Assembly (NCBI GenBank): GCA_020622165.1 | Contig: JACNMN010000001.1 | Location: 1-64,000, forward strand | Source: Boseongicola sp. H5 | Lineage (GTDB): Bacteria > Pseudomonadota > Alphaproteobacteria > Rhodobacterales > Rhodobacteraceae | Reading direction: 5' to 3' | DNA: 64,000 bases | In this document: positions 43,668 through 50,667 of the stretch, piece after piece | Layout of the letters: every line of letters starts with the position of its first letter | Numbering within the stretch: position 1 is the first letter of the stretch | Position numbers and translations under genes: made by a program | Notes under the pieces: model-generated | The model's input: the letters and a program-made list of their open reading frames with translations, nothing else | Told to the model about the DNA's origin: nothing | The model's database searches: none

Positions 43668-43705
43668 GCCCGTTAAGCTTCATGTCTAACAAAGGCTTAA
43701 CGGGC
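43668..43705. repeat. 11-bp inverted repeat at the cas2 side of the CRISPR array
   Basis: GCCCGTTAAGC (43668-43678) and GCTTAACGGGC (43695-43705) are perfectly complementary with a 16-nt loop. The element ends 5 bp before the first repeat. There is no T-run on either strand, so it is not a standard terminator. It might end array or cas transcripts, protect RNA ends or mark the array trailer. Confidence 0.5.
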
Positions 43706-43710
43706 GATCT

Positions 43711-45124
43711 ATTGTAGCTGTTCAAAATTCGCGGTCCAGCCGCAACGGCATGAGATGCGGAATCTTCACGCCGTCATTGTAGCTGTTCAAAATTCGCGGT
43801 CCAGCCGCAACGATGAACGACATCAGGCCTCCGCATCCCAAATTGTAGCTGTTCAAAATTCGCGGTCCAGCCGCAACGCGGATACACAGGGAGGCTTCGT
43901 TTGAGAGATTGTAGCTGTTCAAAATTCGCGGTCCAGCCGCAACTGTGCGGTAAACGCCTAACTCACCAAGCGATTGTAGCTGTTCAAAATTCGCGGTCCA
44001 GCCGCAACTAGGTACAGGTCCACATTCCCGGCGGCCTATTGTAGCTGTTCAAAATTCGCGGTCCAGCCGCAACCCCGACACAAAGCGGAACTCGGTCGCA
44101 TGATTGTAGCTGTTCAAAATTCGCGGTCCAGCCGCAACGGCGCCGACGCGCGTGCGCCACTCTCGACCATTGTAGCTGTTCAAAATTCGCGGTCCAGCCG
44201 CAACGTTCTGATCAGGGCGCCACGCAGGAAGACCATTGTAGCTGTTCAAAATTCGCGGTCCAGCCGCAACGTCGCACTCCATCTGCTCCGCTCCGGACTG
44301 ATTGTAGCTGTTCAAAATTCGCGGTCCAGCCGCAACCTCAACGCGCGCCGTTGCGCGCCCCGATCCATTGTAGCTGTTCAAAATTCGCGGTCCAGCCGCA
44401 ACTGTGCGTATCTGGTGCACGATGAACGGGCATTGTAGCTGTTCAAAATTCGCGGTCCAGCCGCAACCAACCACGTGGCCGTTTCTCCTGGCAGCGATTG
44501 TAGCTGTTCAAAATTCGCGGTCCAGCCGCAACTTCTGCAATGACCGGATCAAGCCGATTGCATTGTAGCTGTTCAAAATTCGCGGTCCAGCCGCAACGAT
44601 AACGACTATGCAGCGCACCTATCAGCATTGTAGCTGTTCAAAATTCGCGGTCCAGCCGCAACGAGAAGCAAGAAGTAACCGCCAGCCCCCGCTATTGTAG
44701 CTGTTCAAAATTCGCGGTCCAGCCGCAACTCGATCTCTGCCGTGGTTCGGCGCATGACTATTGTAGCTGTTCAAAATTCGCGGTCCAGCCGCAACGGCCT
44801 CGGTATCCATGTTCTCAGACGTCAATTGTAGCTGTTCAAAATTCGCGGTCCAGCCGCAACTGCGGCGTTCGACAAGCGCCTTCAGGACGCATTGTAGCTG
44901 TTCAAAATTCGCGGTCCAGCCGCAACGACTGCGGAGGGCGATCTGGCGATATTCGAATTGTAGCTGTTCAAAATTCGCGGTCCAGCCGCAACGACCCGCG
45001 ATATCTATGGATTGTGGCGGGCATTGTAGCTGTTCAAAATTCGCGGTCCAGCCGCAACTTGTTCTTCTATGCAATTAGTGACACCCACATTGTAGCTGTT
45101 CAAAATTCGCGGTCCAGCCGCAAC
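43711..45124 (-). CRISPR. Type II-C CRISPR array, 22 repeats and 21 spacers
   Basis: Twenty-two apparently identical 36-bp repeats start at 43711, 43776, 43842, 43908 and on to 45089, with spacers of 29-31 bp. On the plus strand each repeat starts ATTGTAGCTG and ends CCAGCCGCAAC. In crRNA sense (minus strand) it starts GTTGCGGCTGG and ends GCTACAAT, as in other II-C repeats such as that of Neisseria meningitidis (GTTGTAG...CTACAAT). The antirepeat at 38919-38955 confirms this direction. The array therefore reads toward the cas genes, antisense to them. The final TACAAT could act as a -10 box for each spacer. Spacers are all different to the eye; no target is recognised. Confidence 0.97.
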
Positions 45125-45250
45125 GCAATGAAGCGCCCGCTTGTTTTCGCAAACAACCGTAGGCACCGATGTCCGCATTGAGGACTGCGCCTGCAGAATT
45201 CCGAGGTCGCGTTCAAGGTCGGCTTTGGGCCGCTCTACCTCACGGAAAAG
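45125..45250. other. Presumed CRISPR leader side
   Basis: In crRNA sense the first repeat is at 45089-45124, so this flank is the expected leader. It is not strongly AT-rich. A small inverted repeat (TTGTTT/AAACAA around 45142-45157) lies close to the repeat. Leader function is inferred from orientation only. Confidence 0.35.
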
Positions 45251-45511
45251 TCAGCCCTTCTTCTTGTGATCTTTGGCGACAATGATGCCCGCCTTGCCCA
45301 AGACAACAACAAGAACGCCACCAATCCAACCTGCTACAACCGAATTTATTGCGACAGCTGTGCCCATCAAAGCCAGTCCCATGTTACCAACTAACAATGT
45401 GAGTGTCATGGCACTTAGGATAGGTACGACCAAAAGAAGCTGTATGAAGAGCGGGTAGCTTCGGAACCGTTTCCAAATAGCGGCGGCAACAGGTTTAGTG
45501 CGTTCTAACAT
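45251..45511 (-). CDS. Small membrane protein of unknown function
   Basis: An 86-residue frame between the array and the IS element. It has a charged N-terminus (MLERTKPVAAAIWKRFRSYP), two or three hydrophobic segments (residues 21-42, 45-60 and 62-77) and a lysine-rich end (KDHKKKG). I do not recognise a family. Composition and topology fit a real inner-membrane protein, but there are no homology data. It could be a passenger of the mobile region. Confidence 0.5.
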   Translation of the reverse strand: MLERTKPVAAAIWKRFRSYPLFIQLLLVVPILSAMTLTLLVGNMGLALMGTAVAINSVVAGWIGGVLVVVLGKAGIIVAKDHKKKG

Positions 45512-45642
45512 TCGGCGCTTTCTAACGATTCAGTTCCATGACGAGTGCACGTACTGGGCGTTCGAAGTCAATGGCTACTATAGGTGAGCTGGTCTCGGAA
45601 AACTGGACAGTGAGCTAAGGTGTATCCCAACGACGAAGGGAT

Positions 45643-45930
45643 ATGACGATGGCGCGGAAGCGACGGAAGTTTACGGATCATTTCAAGGCCCAGGTGGCGC
45701 TGGAAGCGCTGCGTGGTGACAGGACGGTGCAGGAGATCGCGGCGCGGCACGGGCTGCTGCCGACACAGGTGAGTGCCTGGAAGAAGCAGGCAATGGAGGG
45801 CCTGTCGGATGTGTTCGCCGGAAAGGCGGGTGGCGCGGTGGACCGAGAAGCGGAGCTGAAGGATCTGCACGCCAAGATCGGGAGGTTGGCGGTGGAGAAC
45901 GATTTTTTAGCCAAAGGGCTCAAGACATGA
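45643..45930 (+). CDS. IS3-family OrfA (transposase N-terminal part)
   Basis: A 95-residue helix-turn-helix protein (RRKFTDHFKAQVALEALRGD, then VQEIAARHGLLPTQVSAWKK) with a leucine-rich coiled-coil end (AELKDLHAKIGRLAVENDFL). The sequence T-TTT-TTA at 45903-45909 is a classic -1 frameshift heptamer in the right frame to fuse it to OrfB. Its stop overlaps the orfB ATG. Confidence 0.9.
   Translation: MTMARKRRKFTDHFKAQVALEALRGDRTVQEIAARHGLLPTQVSAWKKQAMEGLSDVFAGKAGGAVDREAELKDLHAKIGRLAVENDFLAKGLKT
45903..45909 (+). promoter_or_regulatory. Programmed -1 frameshift heptamer of the IS element
   Basis: T TTT TTA lies in the orfA frame as GAT TTT TTA. A -1 slip here enters the orfB frame with no stop before the orfB ATG at 45927. 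Such signals make the OrfAB transposase in the IS3 family. Confidence 0.6.
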
Positions 45931-46781
45931 GCCCCTGCCGTCGCAAGAATATCGTCCAGCCCGATCATCCGCAGCTCAGCCTGAGCGCGCAGTGCCGCAT
46001 CCTGGGGATCAGCCGGTCGTCGCTGTATTATCGACCCGTGCCGGTCCGCGACGACACGCTGGCATTGATGAAGTCGATCGACCGGTTGTTCACGGCCTAT
46101 CCGTTCTTCGGTAGCCGACAAATGGTTGCGATGCTTAAGCGTGACGGCCTGTCGGTCGGGCGGCACCGGATCCGGCGGCTGATGCGTCGAATGGGGTTGG
46201 AGGCGGTCTATCGCAGGCCAAAGACCAGCCAACCTCACCCGGCGCATCCGATCCATCCCTACCTGCTGCGGACCATGACCATCGACCGCCCGAACCAGGT
46301 CTGGTGTGCTGACATCACGTTCGTTCCAGTCAGCCGTGGCTACCTTTACGTTGTGGCGATCATGGATTGGGCGACGCGCAAGGTGCTGTCTTGGCGGCTT
46401 TCGAACACGATGCACGCGGACTTCTGCGTCGAGGCGCTGAACGAGGCGATCCGTCGCCATGGCCCGCCCGAGATCGTGAATACCGACCAAGGTAGCCAGT
46501 TCACCGGGTCAGCGTGGATCACGACTCTGACCGAGGCCGGGGTGCGGATCAGCATGGAGGGCCGCGGCCGCTGCATGGACAACATCTTCATTGAACGGCT
46601 TTGGCGATCGATGAAATATGAAGCCGTCTACCTTCAGGATATCGCGGATGGCTTCGAGGCGGGGCGGGTCGTCGACAGTTGGATCGACTTCTACAACCGC
46701 CAGCGCCCGCACTCGGCACTTGGTCTGAGGACCCCCGATGAGGCATACTTAGTGAGGATCGAACTGACGAAAGCGGCCTGA
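45927..46781 (+). CDS. IS3-family OrfB (DDE integrase domain)
   Basis: A 284-residue transposase part. An HTH_21 segment (FFGSRQMVAMLKRDGLSVGR) precedes the rve domain with the DDE triad: Asp in WCADITFVP, Asp in NTDQGSQFTG and Glu in NIFIERLWRSMKYE. The C-terminal FYNRQRPHSALGLRTPDEAY motif is complete. It acts as an OrfAB fusion produced by -1 frameshifting. The frame is intact. Confidence 0.93.
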   Translation: MSPCRRKNIVQPDHPQLSLSAQCRILGISRSSLYYRPVPVRDDTLALMKSIDRLFTAYPFFGSRQMVAMLKRDGLSVGRHRIRRLMRRMGLEAVYRRPKTSQPHPAHPIHPYLLRTMTIDRPNQVWCADITFVPVSRGYLYVVAIMDWATRKVLSWRLSNTMHADFCVEALNEAIRRHGPPEIVNTDQGSQFTGSAWITTLTEAGVRISMEGRGRCMDNIFIERLWRSMKYEAVYLQDIADGFEAGRVVDSWIDFYNRQRPHSALGLRTPDEAYLVRIELTKAA

Positions 46782-46877
46782 TTACACAACCCGATATACC
46801 TTAGCAGGGCCGAGAAACTGTGCAGGATACTAGGACCAGCTCACTGCCCCACACAAAACCAGTCACTTAGACATGAC

Positions 46878-46918
46878 AAAAACCTCCGGTAAAACCTTTG
46901 CAGTTTTGGCAGGTTTTT
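46878..46918. terminator. Hairpin with A- and T-rich ends, possible bidirectional terminator
   Basis: AAAAACCT (46878-46885) pairs with AGGTTTTT (46911-46918), and AAAAC/GTTTT can pair further inside. The T-run on the plus strand and A-run at the start allow termination in either direction. Confidence 0.4.
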
Positions 46919-46996
46919 GACCACCGCTTTAGTGGCGTCTAAGCCACAAACATAGCCGAGCCGTTCCCATTTATGCAGCGAAATCAACGACCATGA

Positions 46997-47016
46997 TTGG
47001 TCACATATGTGACCAA
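46997..47016. promoter_or_regulatory. 20-bp perfect palindrome, possible operator
   Basis: TTGGTCACAT followed by its exact reverse complement ATGTGACCAA. No gene start is directly linked to it. It could be a regulator site left from a lost integrase or excisionase region. Confidence 0.35.
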
Positions 47017-47238
47017 AATCGCAAGGGTTGCCGCCCTCCACGGTTCATTGGACTGACCTGCAAGCGAAAAGCGGCTATTGAGACGTGGACTACACCCGTT
47101 GTACCAACCAAAGCAGTAGTGGCCTCGCTGACATATCGAAACGTGCCAAGCGATCCAAAGACTGGGGGATGAATTGGGGGATCAAGGCTCAAAAAAATCT
47201 TCTAAACATATGAAATAAAAGTATTTTTAGTTTAGTAT

Positions 47239-47313
47239 TGGTGCCCGGGGGCGGAATCGAACCACCGACACGAGGATTTTCAATCCACTGCTCTACCCCT
47301 GAGCTACCCGGGC
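47239..47313 (-). tRNA. tRNA-Phe (GAA anticodon)
   Basis: On the minus strand the acceptor arm GCCCGGG (47307-47313) pairs with CCCGGGC, followed by discriminator A (47242) and an encoded CCA (47239-47241). The anticodon loop is TTGAAAA, giving GAA. The anticodon stem GTGGA/TCCTC has one T-T mismatch at its second pair. The T loop GTTCGATTC is normal. The 3' end faces the accessory region, so it is a likely integration site. Confidence 0.95.
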
Positions 47314-47419
47314 ACGGGAAACGGGGCGGACGCCTCCGTTGGGTGCACGCCTTCTAGGGGTTTGGGCGGGGGCTGTCCATAGCTCTGTGGGCGTTTTTTT
47401 CGCGATACCCGGACATCCG

Positions 47420-47614
47420 TCAGTGGGGCCGGCCCGGGCCGGGATTTCGAGCGTTTTCCAGGGCCTCCGGCAGTTCATCGGCGTCCTCCGGGTCGCTCGA
47501 CGGGATCGCGTAGCTGCCGTTCAGCCAGCGGCCCAGATCCACATCCGCGCAGCGGCGCGAACAGAACGGGCGATACTCCGGGGCGGTCTTCTTCGAACAG
47601 ATCGGGCAAGTCAT
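47420..47614 (-). CDS. yacG: DNA gyrase inhibitor YacG (zinc ribbon)
   Basis: A 64-residue protein starting with MTCPIC at 47614, overlapping the RNase stop (ATGA). The four zinc ligands are Cys3, Cys6, Cys18 and Cys22 (TCPICSKK and FCSRRCADVD), followed by LGRWLNGSYAIP, the typical YacG stretch. In E. coli YacG binds GyrB and inhibits gyrase. It is the last gene of the maf-RNase-yacG group. Confidence 0.92.
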   Translation of the reverse strand: MTCPICSKKTAPEYRPFCSRRCADVDLGRWLNGSYAIPSSDPEDADELPEALENARNPGPGRPH

Positions 47615-48657
47615 TTGGGCCAAAGCTCCGTCAGCGGCCAGCGGTCGCGTTTCCTTTGCAGTTCAAAATGGCCAAGCGGCGTCCAACCTGCAAGGACCGT
47701 GTCGGTGGCATCGCCCCGAAAGGCCCGTCTCAACGCGTCTTCGAAACCGCGGCGGTCCTTCTTGGGCATGGGCGCCACATCCAGCGTGATCTGGCCGGCC
47801 AGCCCGCGCAGGCGAAGCTGCCGCGGCAATTCGCGGGCGAGGGCCAGATTGGCCTTGAGCCCCGCCGCAAGCGACGTATCGGGCCCGGTATTCACATCGA
47901 CCGCGACCAGGGCCGATGTCGGCTCGATCATCGCGGTCGCTCCGCCGGGCAGTCGCAGGCCCGGGGACAACAGCGCATCGACCGCCTCCAGCGCACCCAG
48001 TTCTGCAAGACAGCCCGGATGATCCAGCACCTCGTCCGGGTCGGGCACCGACCAGTCGCGCCAGGCCAGAAGATGCGCGTCAGGGGCATCCAGCAGCAGT
48101 TCCGGGTCGCCCCCGACATCGCCCAGAACCGCATCCGCCAGGGCGCGCATCTCGGCGATATCATCGGCAAGCGCCTCTGCGTCCACGCCATCTGAGGCGC
48201 TGCGCAGGATCAGGCCATGGCTTTTGGGCGCGCCTGCCATCGCCTCATGGGCCAGTTCCAGAAGCCGGTCCCGCTCCGCCTCGTCGCGGATTGAGCGCGC
48301 GATGTTCAGACCGGGCGCATCGGGCGTGACGATCGCGTAACGGCTCTTGAACAACAGCCGGGTATTGACCGGGGTGGCCTTGCCGCCCTCGCCCAGTCCG
48401 GTGACCTGAACGAGGAGCGGCTGACCCGGGCTCAACCCCTTGCCCTGGCGCAGGAAACCCGCACCCCCGGGCAGTTTCAGGATCATCCCGCCCTGCCCTT
48501 TCAGCGGCCGGTCGCACACCGCGCGCAGGATGGCGCCGGGGGCCGGCGCGGCACCCTCTGGCGGATCGATGGCCAGCTCTTCCAGACGGCCATCGACCAT
48601 GAGCGCCGCGGCCTTGCGGCCCGCGACCTGATCCAGCAGGACCACCCGACCTTTCAT
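47611..48657 (-). CDS. Ribonuclease E/G family protein
   Basis: A 348-residue RNase E/G-type protein from the ATG at 48657, overlapping maf by 4 bases. The family core is visible: [50 protein letters not shown] and [18 protein letters not shown], with the two metal aspartates. It is shorter than E. coli RNase G (about 490), the form usual in this gene order in Rhodobacteraceae. It probably processes rRNA or mRNA 5' regions. Confidence 0.9.
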   Translation of the reverse strand: MKGRVVLLDQVAGRKAAALMVDGRLEELAIDPPEGAAPAPGAILRAVCDRPLKGQGGMILKLPGGAGFLRQGKGLSPGQPLLVQVTGLGEGGKATPVNTRLLFKSRYAIVTPDAPGLNIARSIRDEAERDRLLELAHEAMAGAPKSHGLILRSASDGVDAEALADDIAEMRALADAVLGDVGGDPELLLDAPDAHLLAWRDWSVPDPDEVLDHPGCLAELGALEAVDALLSPGLRLPGGATAMIEPTSALVAVDVNTGPDTSLAAGLKANLALARELPRQLRLRGLAGQITLDVAPMPKKDRRGFEDALRRAFRGDATDTVLAGWTPLGHFELQRKRDRWPLTELWPK

Positions 48658-49229
48658 TCCGGTCTCCAGACCGGCCAGCCGGCGGCCTGCAAAAGCGCCG
48701 CGGTTTCCGCAAGCGGCAGGCCGACAATCGCCGAATGACTGCCGCTGATCCATGGAATGAACGCGCCCGCCGGGCCCTGGATCGAGTATGCACCCGCCTT
48801 GCCGCGCCAGTCACCGGTTGCAAGATAGCCGTTCAGTTCCGCATCGCTGAGCCGCTTCATCTGCACACGGCTTTCGACATCGCGTTCCCAGAGCCGCTCC
48901 CCCCGGCGCAGGACGACCGCGGTGATCACCCGGTGCCTGCGGCCCGACAGAGCGGTCAGAAATGCCGCCGCCTGTGCCGCATCTGCGGGTTTGCCCATGA
49001 TCCGGCGGCCCATCGCCACGGTGGTATCGGCACAAAGCACCAGTTCGTCCGGGCCCGCCTGCACCGCAAGCGCCTTCTCGCGCGCCACGCGCCGGCAATA
49101 GGGGCGCGGCAACTCGCCTGCCTGCGGATCTTCGTTGATATCGGGGGCCTCGATCATATCAGGCACAACGCCCAACACCGCCAGCATCTCTTTCCGGCGG
49201 GGGCTGCCCGATCCGAGGATCAGTTTCAT
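48654..49229 (-). CDS. maf: Maf-family nucleotide pyrophosphatase
   Basis: A 191-residue Maf protein from the ATG at 49229 ([20 protein letters not shown]). The [10 protein letters not shown] loop binds the triphosphate, and ADTTVAMG with [13 protein letters not shown] follow as in the family. It hydrolyses non-canonical or modified nucleoside triphosphates and can affect septum formation. It lies 62 bp downstream of infA. Confidence 0.93.
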   Translation of the reverse strand: MKLILGSGSPRRKEMLAVLGVVPDMIEAPDINEDPQAGELPRPYCRRVAREKALAVQAGPDELVLCADTTVAMGRRIMGKPADAAQAAAFLTALSGRRHRVITAVVLRRGERLWERDVESRVQMKRLSDAELNGYLATGDWRGKAGAYSIQGPAGAFIPWISGSHSAIVGLPLAETAALLQAAGWPVWRPE

Positions 49230-49291
49230 GTCAAGGCCCCGCGCCATATCCGGACATCGGTTCCCAAAACGCGGACCCCGATCATGCCTGC

Positions 49292-49510
49292 TTACTTGAA
49301 GCGATAATTGATGCGTCCCTTGGTCAGGTCATAGGGGGTCATTTCCACCTGAACCTTGTCGCCCGCCAGAACCCGGATCCGGTTCTTGCGCATCTTGCCT
49401 GCCGTGTGTGCGATGATCTCATGGCCGTTTTCAAGCTCGACCCGGAATGTCGCATTCGGCAGGAGTTCCTTCACGACGCCGGGAAATTCGAGCATTTCTT
49501 CCTTGGCCAT
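49292..49510 (-). CDS. infA: Translation initiation factor IF-1
   Basis: The full 72-residue IF-1 with its OB fold: [20 protein letters not shown], then [20 protein letters not shown] and [13 protein letters not shown]. It binds the ribosomal A site during initiation. Essential housekeeping gene, preceded by AAGGAGA. Confidence 0.98.
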   Translation of the reverse strand: MAKEEMLEFPGVVKELLPNATFRVELENGHEIIAHTAGKMRKNRIRVLAGDKVQVEMTPYDLTKGRINYRFK

Positions 49511-49689
49511 GGTCTCTCCTTGCTTAACGACCCGCCCAATCTGCGGGTAGCGGGTAAATGCGCCCTGAGCGCCCGTTTTTCAAGGCAAAACTGTTCCGGT
49601 CCGGATTTAGCGGCAAAGCTGTGTGCCTGCGGCGCGTCGCGCCGGTCTCGGGCGCGAGGTGACGGCCCGCTGCGGATGCCCTTCGCGGC

Positions 49690-50175
49690 TCAGCCCACCT
49701 CGCCCGCCGTACCGTCCGCTGGTTCCAGCGGCGGGCCAAACCGATCCTGCATCCGGTCGATGATCTGGTCGCGGGCCTGGCGATAGGCGGAAAGCTTGGC
49801 CTCGCGCGTCTCGCCCAGACCGGTCGGGTCCAGGATCGGCCAGTATTCGACATCCAGGTGATAGTGGCGGGTGAATTCCAGCGCCATGCGCTGACTGGCG
49901 GGGGACAGGGCCACCACAAGATCGAACCCCGAAAGATCGTCTCCCCATTCCTGCATCTCGTCGAAGCTGCGCACCCGATGGCGGGCCAGTTCCACGCCCA
50001 GTTCCTCGCAGACCGCCACGGCGAAGCCGTCGATCTCCAGCTCATGCTTCACCCCGGCGGACTGGACATAGGCCCGGTGGCCATAGAACTTCTTCATCAG
50101 TCCTTCGGCCATGGGCGACCGGGTGGCATTGTGATCGCAGCAGAACAGGACCGAGCTGGGAAACGCCTGACCCAC
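49690..50175 (-). CDS. Low-molecular-weight protein-tyrosine-phosphatase family protein
   Basis: A 161-residue protein with an LMW-PTP loop CDHNATRSP: nucleophile Cys13 and Arg19 (CX5R) are kept, while the usual second Cys of CxGNxCRS is Thr18. The general-acid Asp116 is in WPILDPTG. Many such proteins are annotated as arsenate reductase-like. It sits 6 bp downstream of the UPF0262 gene in a conserved order with hisD. Its substrate is unknown. Confidence 0.88.
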   Translation of the reverse strand: MGQAFPSSVLFCCDHNATRSPMAEGLMKKFYGHRAYVQSAGVKHELEIDGFAVAVCEELGVELARHRVRSFDEMQEWGDDLSGFDLVVALSPASQRMALEFTRHYHLDVEYWPILDPTGLGETREAKLSAYRQARDQIIDRMQDRFGPPLEPADGTAGEVG

Positions 50176-50181
50176 GTCGTC

Positions 50182-50667
50182 CTAGGCCCCGAAATGCAGG
50201 ACACAGATCAGGGTAAAGAGCCGCCGGGCGGTGTCGATATCGACCTCCGCCTTGCCGTCCAGCCGTTCCTGCAACACGCGCGCACCCTCGTTGTGGATGC
50301 CGCGACGCGCCATGTCGATCGCTTCGATCTGGCTGGGGGGAAGTTTTTTCACCGCATCGAAATAGCTTTCGCAGATCTGCCAGTAATCCTTGACCACCTG
50401 CCGGAACGGGCTGAGCGACAGGTGGAACTCCGCCGCGGGCGCGCCGTCATCGGTGGTCACGTCGAAGACCAGACGTTTCTCGCGGATCGCCAGCGACAGC
50501 CGGTACGGGCCCGACGGTACCGCGCGCTCCTCGCGGGCGGGAAGGACGAAGGAATTGTCCTCCAGCAGATCGAAAATCGCGACCTTGCGCTCCTGCTCGA
50601 TCTCGGGCGTGGGCGCGGGCAGTCCCGTCGTGTCGATTTCAATATGGGTCAAATGCATGGTCATCAC
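50182..50667 (-). CDS. UPF0262 family protein
   Basis: A 161-residue protein (GTG at 50667; an ATG at 50664 or 50658 is also possible) matching the alphaproteobacterial UPF0262 family: VAIFDLLEDNSFVLP, YRLSLAIREKRLVFDV, FRQVVKDYWQICESY and the end DTARRLFTLICVLHFGA. It directly follows hisD. Function unknown; position between hisD and the phosphatase is conserved. Confidence 0.88.
   Translation of the reverse strand: MMTMHLTHIEIDTTGLPAPTPEIEQERKVAIFDLLEDNSFVLPAREERAVPSGPYRLSLAIREKRLVFDVTTDDGAPAAEFHLSLSPFRQVVKDYWQICESYFDAVKKLPPSQIEAIDMARRGIHNEGARVLQERLDGKAEVDIDTARRLFTLICVLHFGA

Larger units (their letters stand above)
45584..46844 (+). mobile_element. Complete IS3-family insertion sequence
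   Basis: About 1.26 kb bounded by inverted ends: left GTGAGCTGGTC from 45584 and right GACCAGCTCAC ending at 46844, with weaker similarity further in. It contains orfA and orfB in overlapping frames with a slippery heptamer. No flanking target duplication is obvious. All catalytic residues are present, so it may be active. Confidence 0.88.
46845..47238. other. Non-coding region between the IS element and tRNA-Phe
   Basis: A 394-bp stretch without a gene. It holds a terminator-like hairpin (46878-46918), a 20-bp perfect palindrome (46997-47016) and an AT-rich end beside the tRNA (47195-47238). It is the junction of the accessory region with the tRNA 3' end. Confidence 0.5.

Noticed and set aside
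43722-45078. Open frames of 60-150 codons on both strands inside the CRISPR array (repeating AAGPRILNSYN or CSKFAVQPQ peptides)
   Set aside because: They are translations of the 36-bp repeats and have no ribosome sites or independent protein character.
43747-45088. Possible spacer matches to genes within this window (self-targeting)
   Set aside because: No match was recognised by eye; a proper search against the genome and phage sequences was not possible.
45125-45250. Minus-strand short coding-like stretch (EVERPKADLERDLGILQAQ)
   Set aside because: Only about 45 codons, running into the array and lacking a start; could be a gene relic but cannot be supported.
47239-47313. Search for a direct repeat of the tRNA-Phe 3' end at the left side of the island (attL/attR)
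   Set aside because: I found no convincing second copy near 28.6-28.8 kb or elsewhere by eye; the other attachment site may be lost or outside the window.
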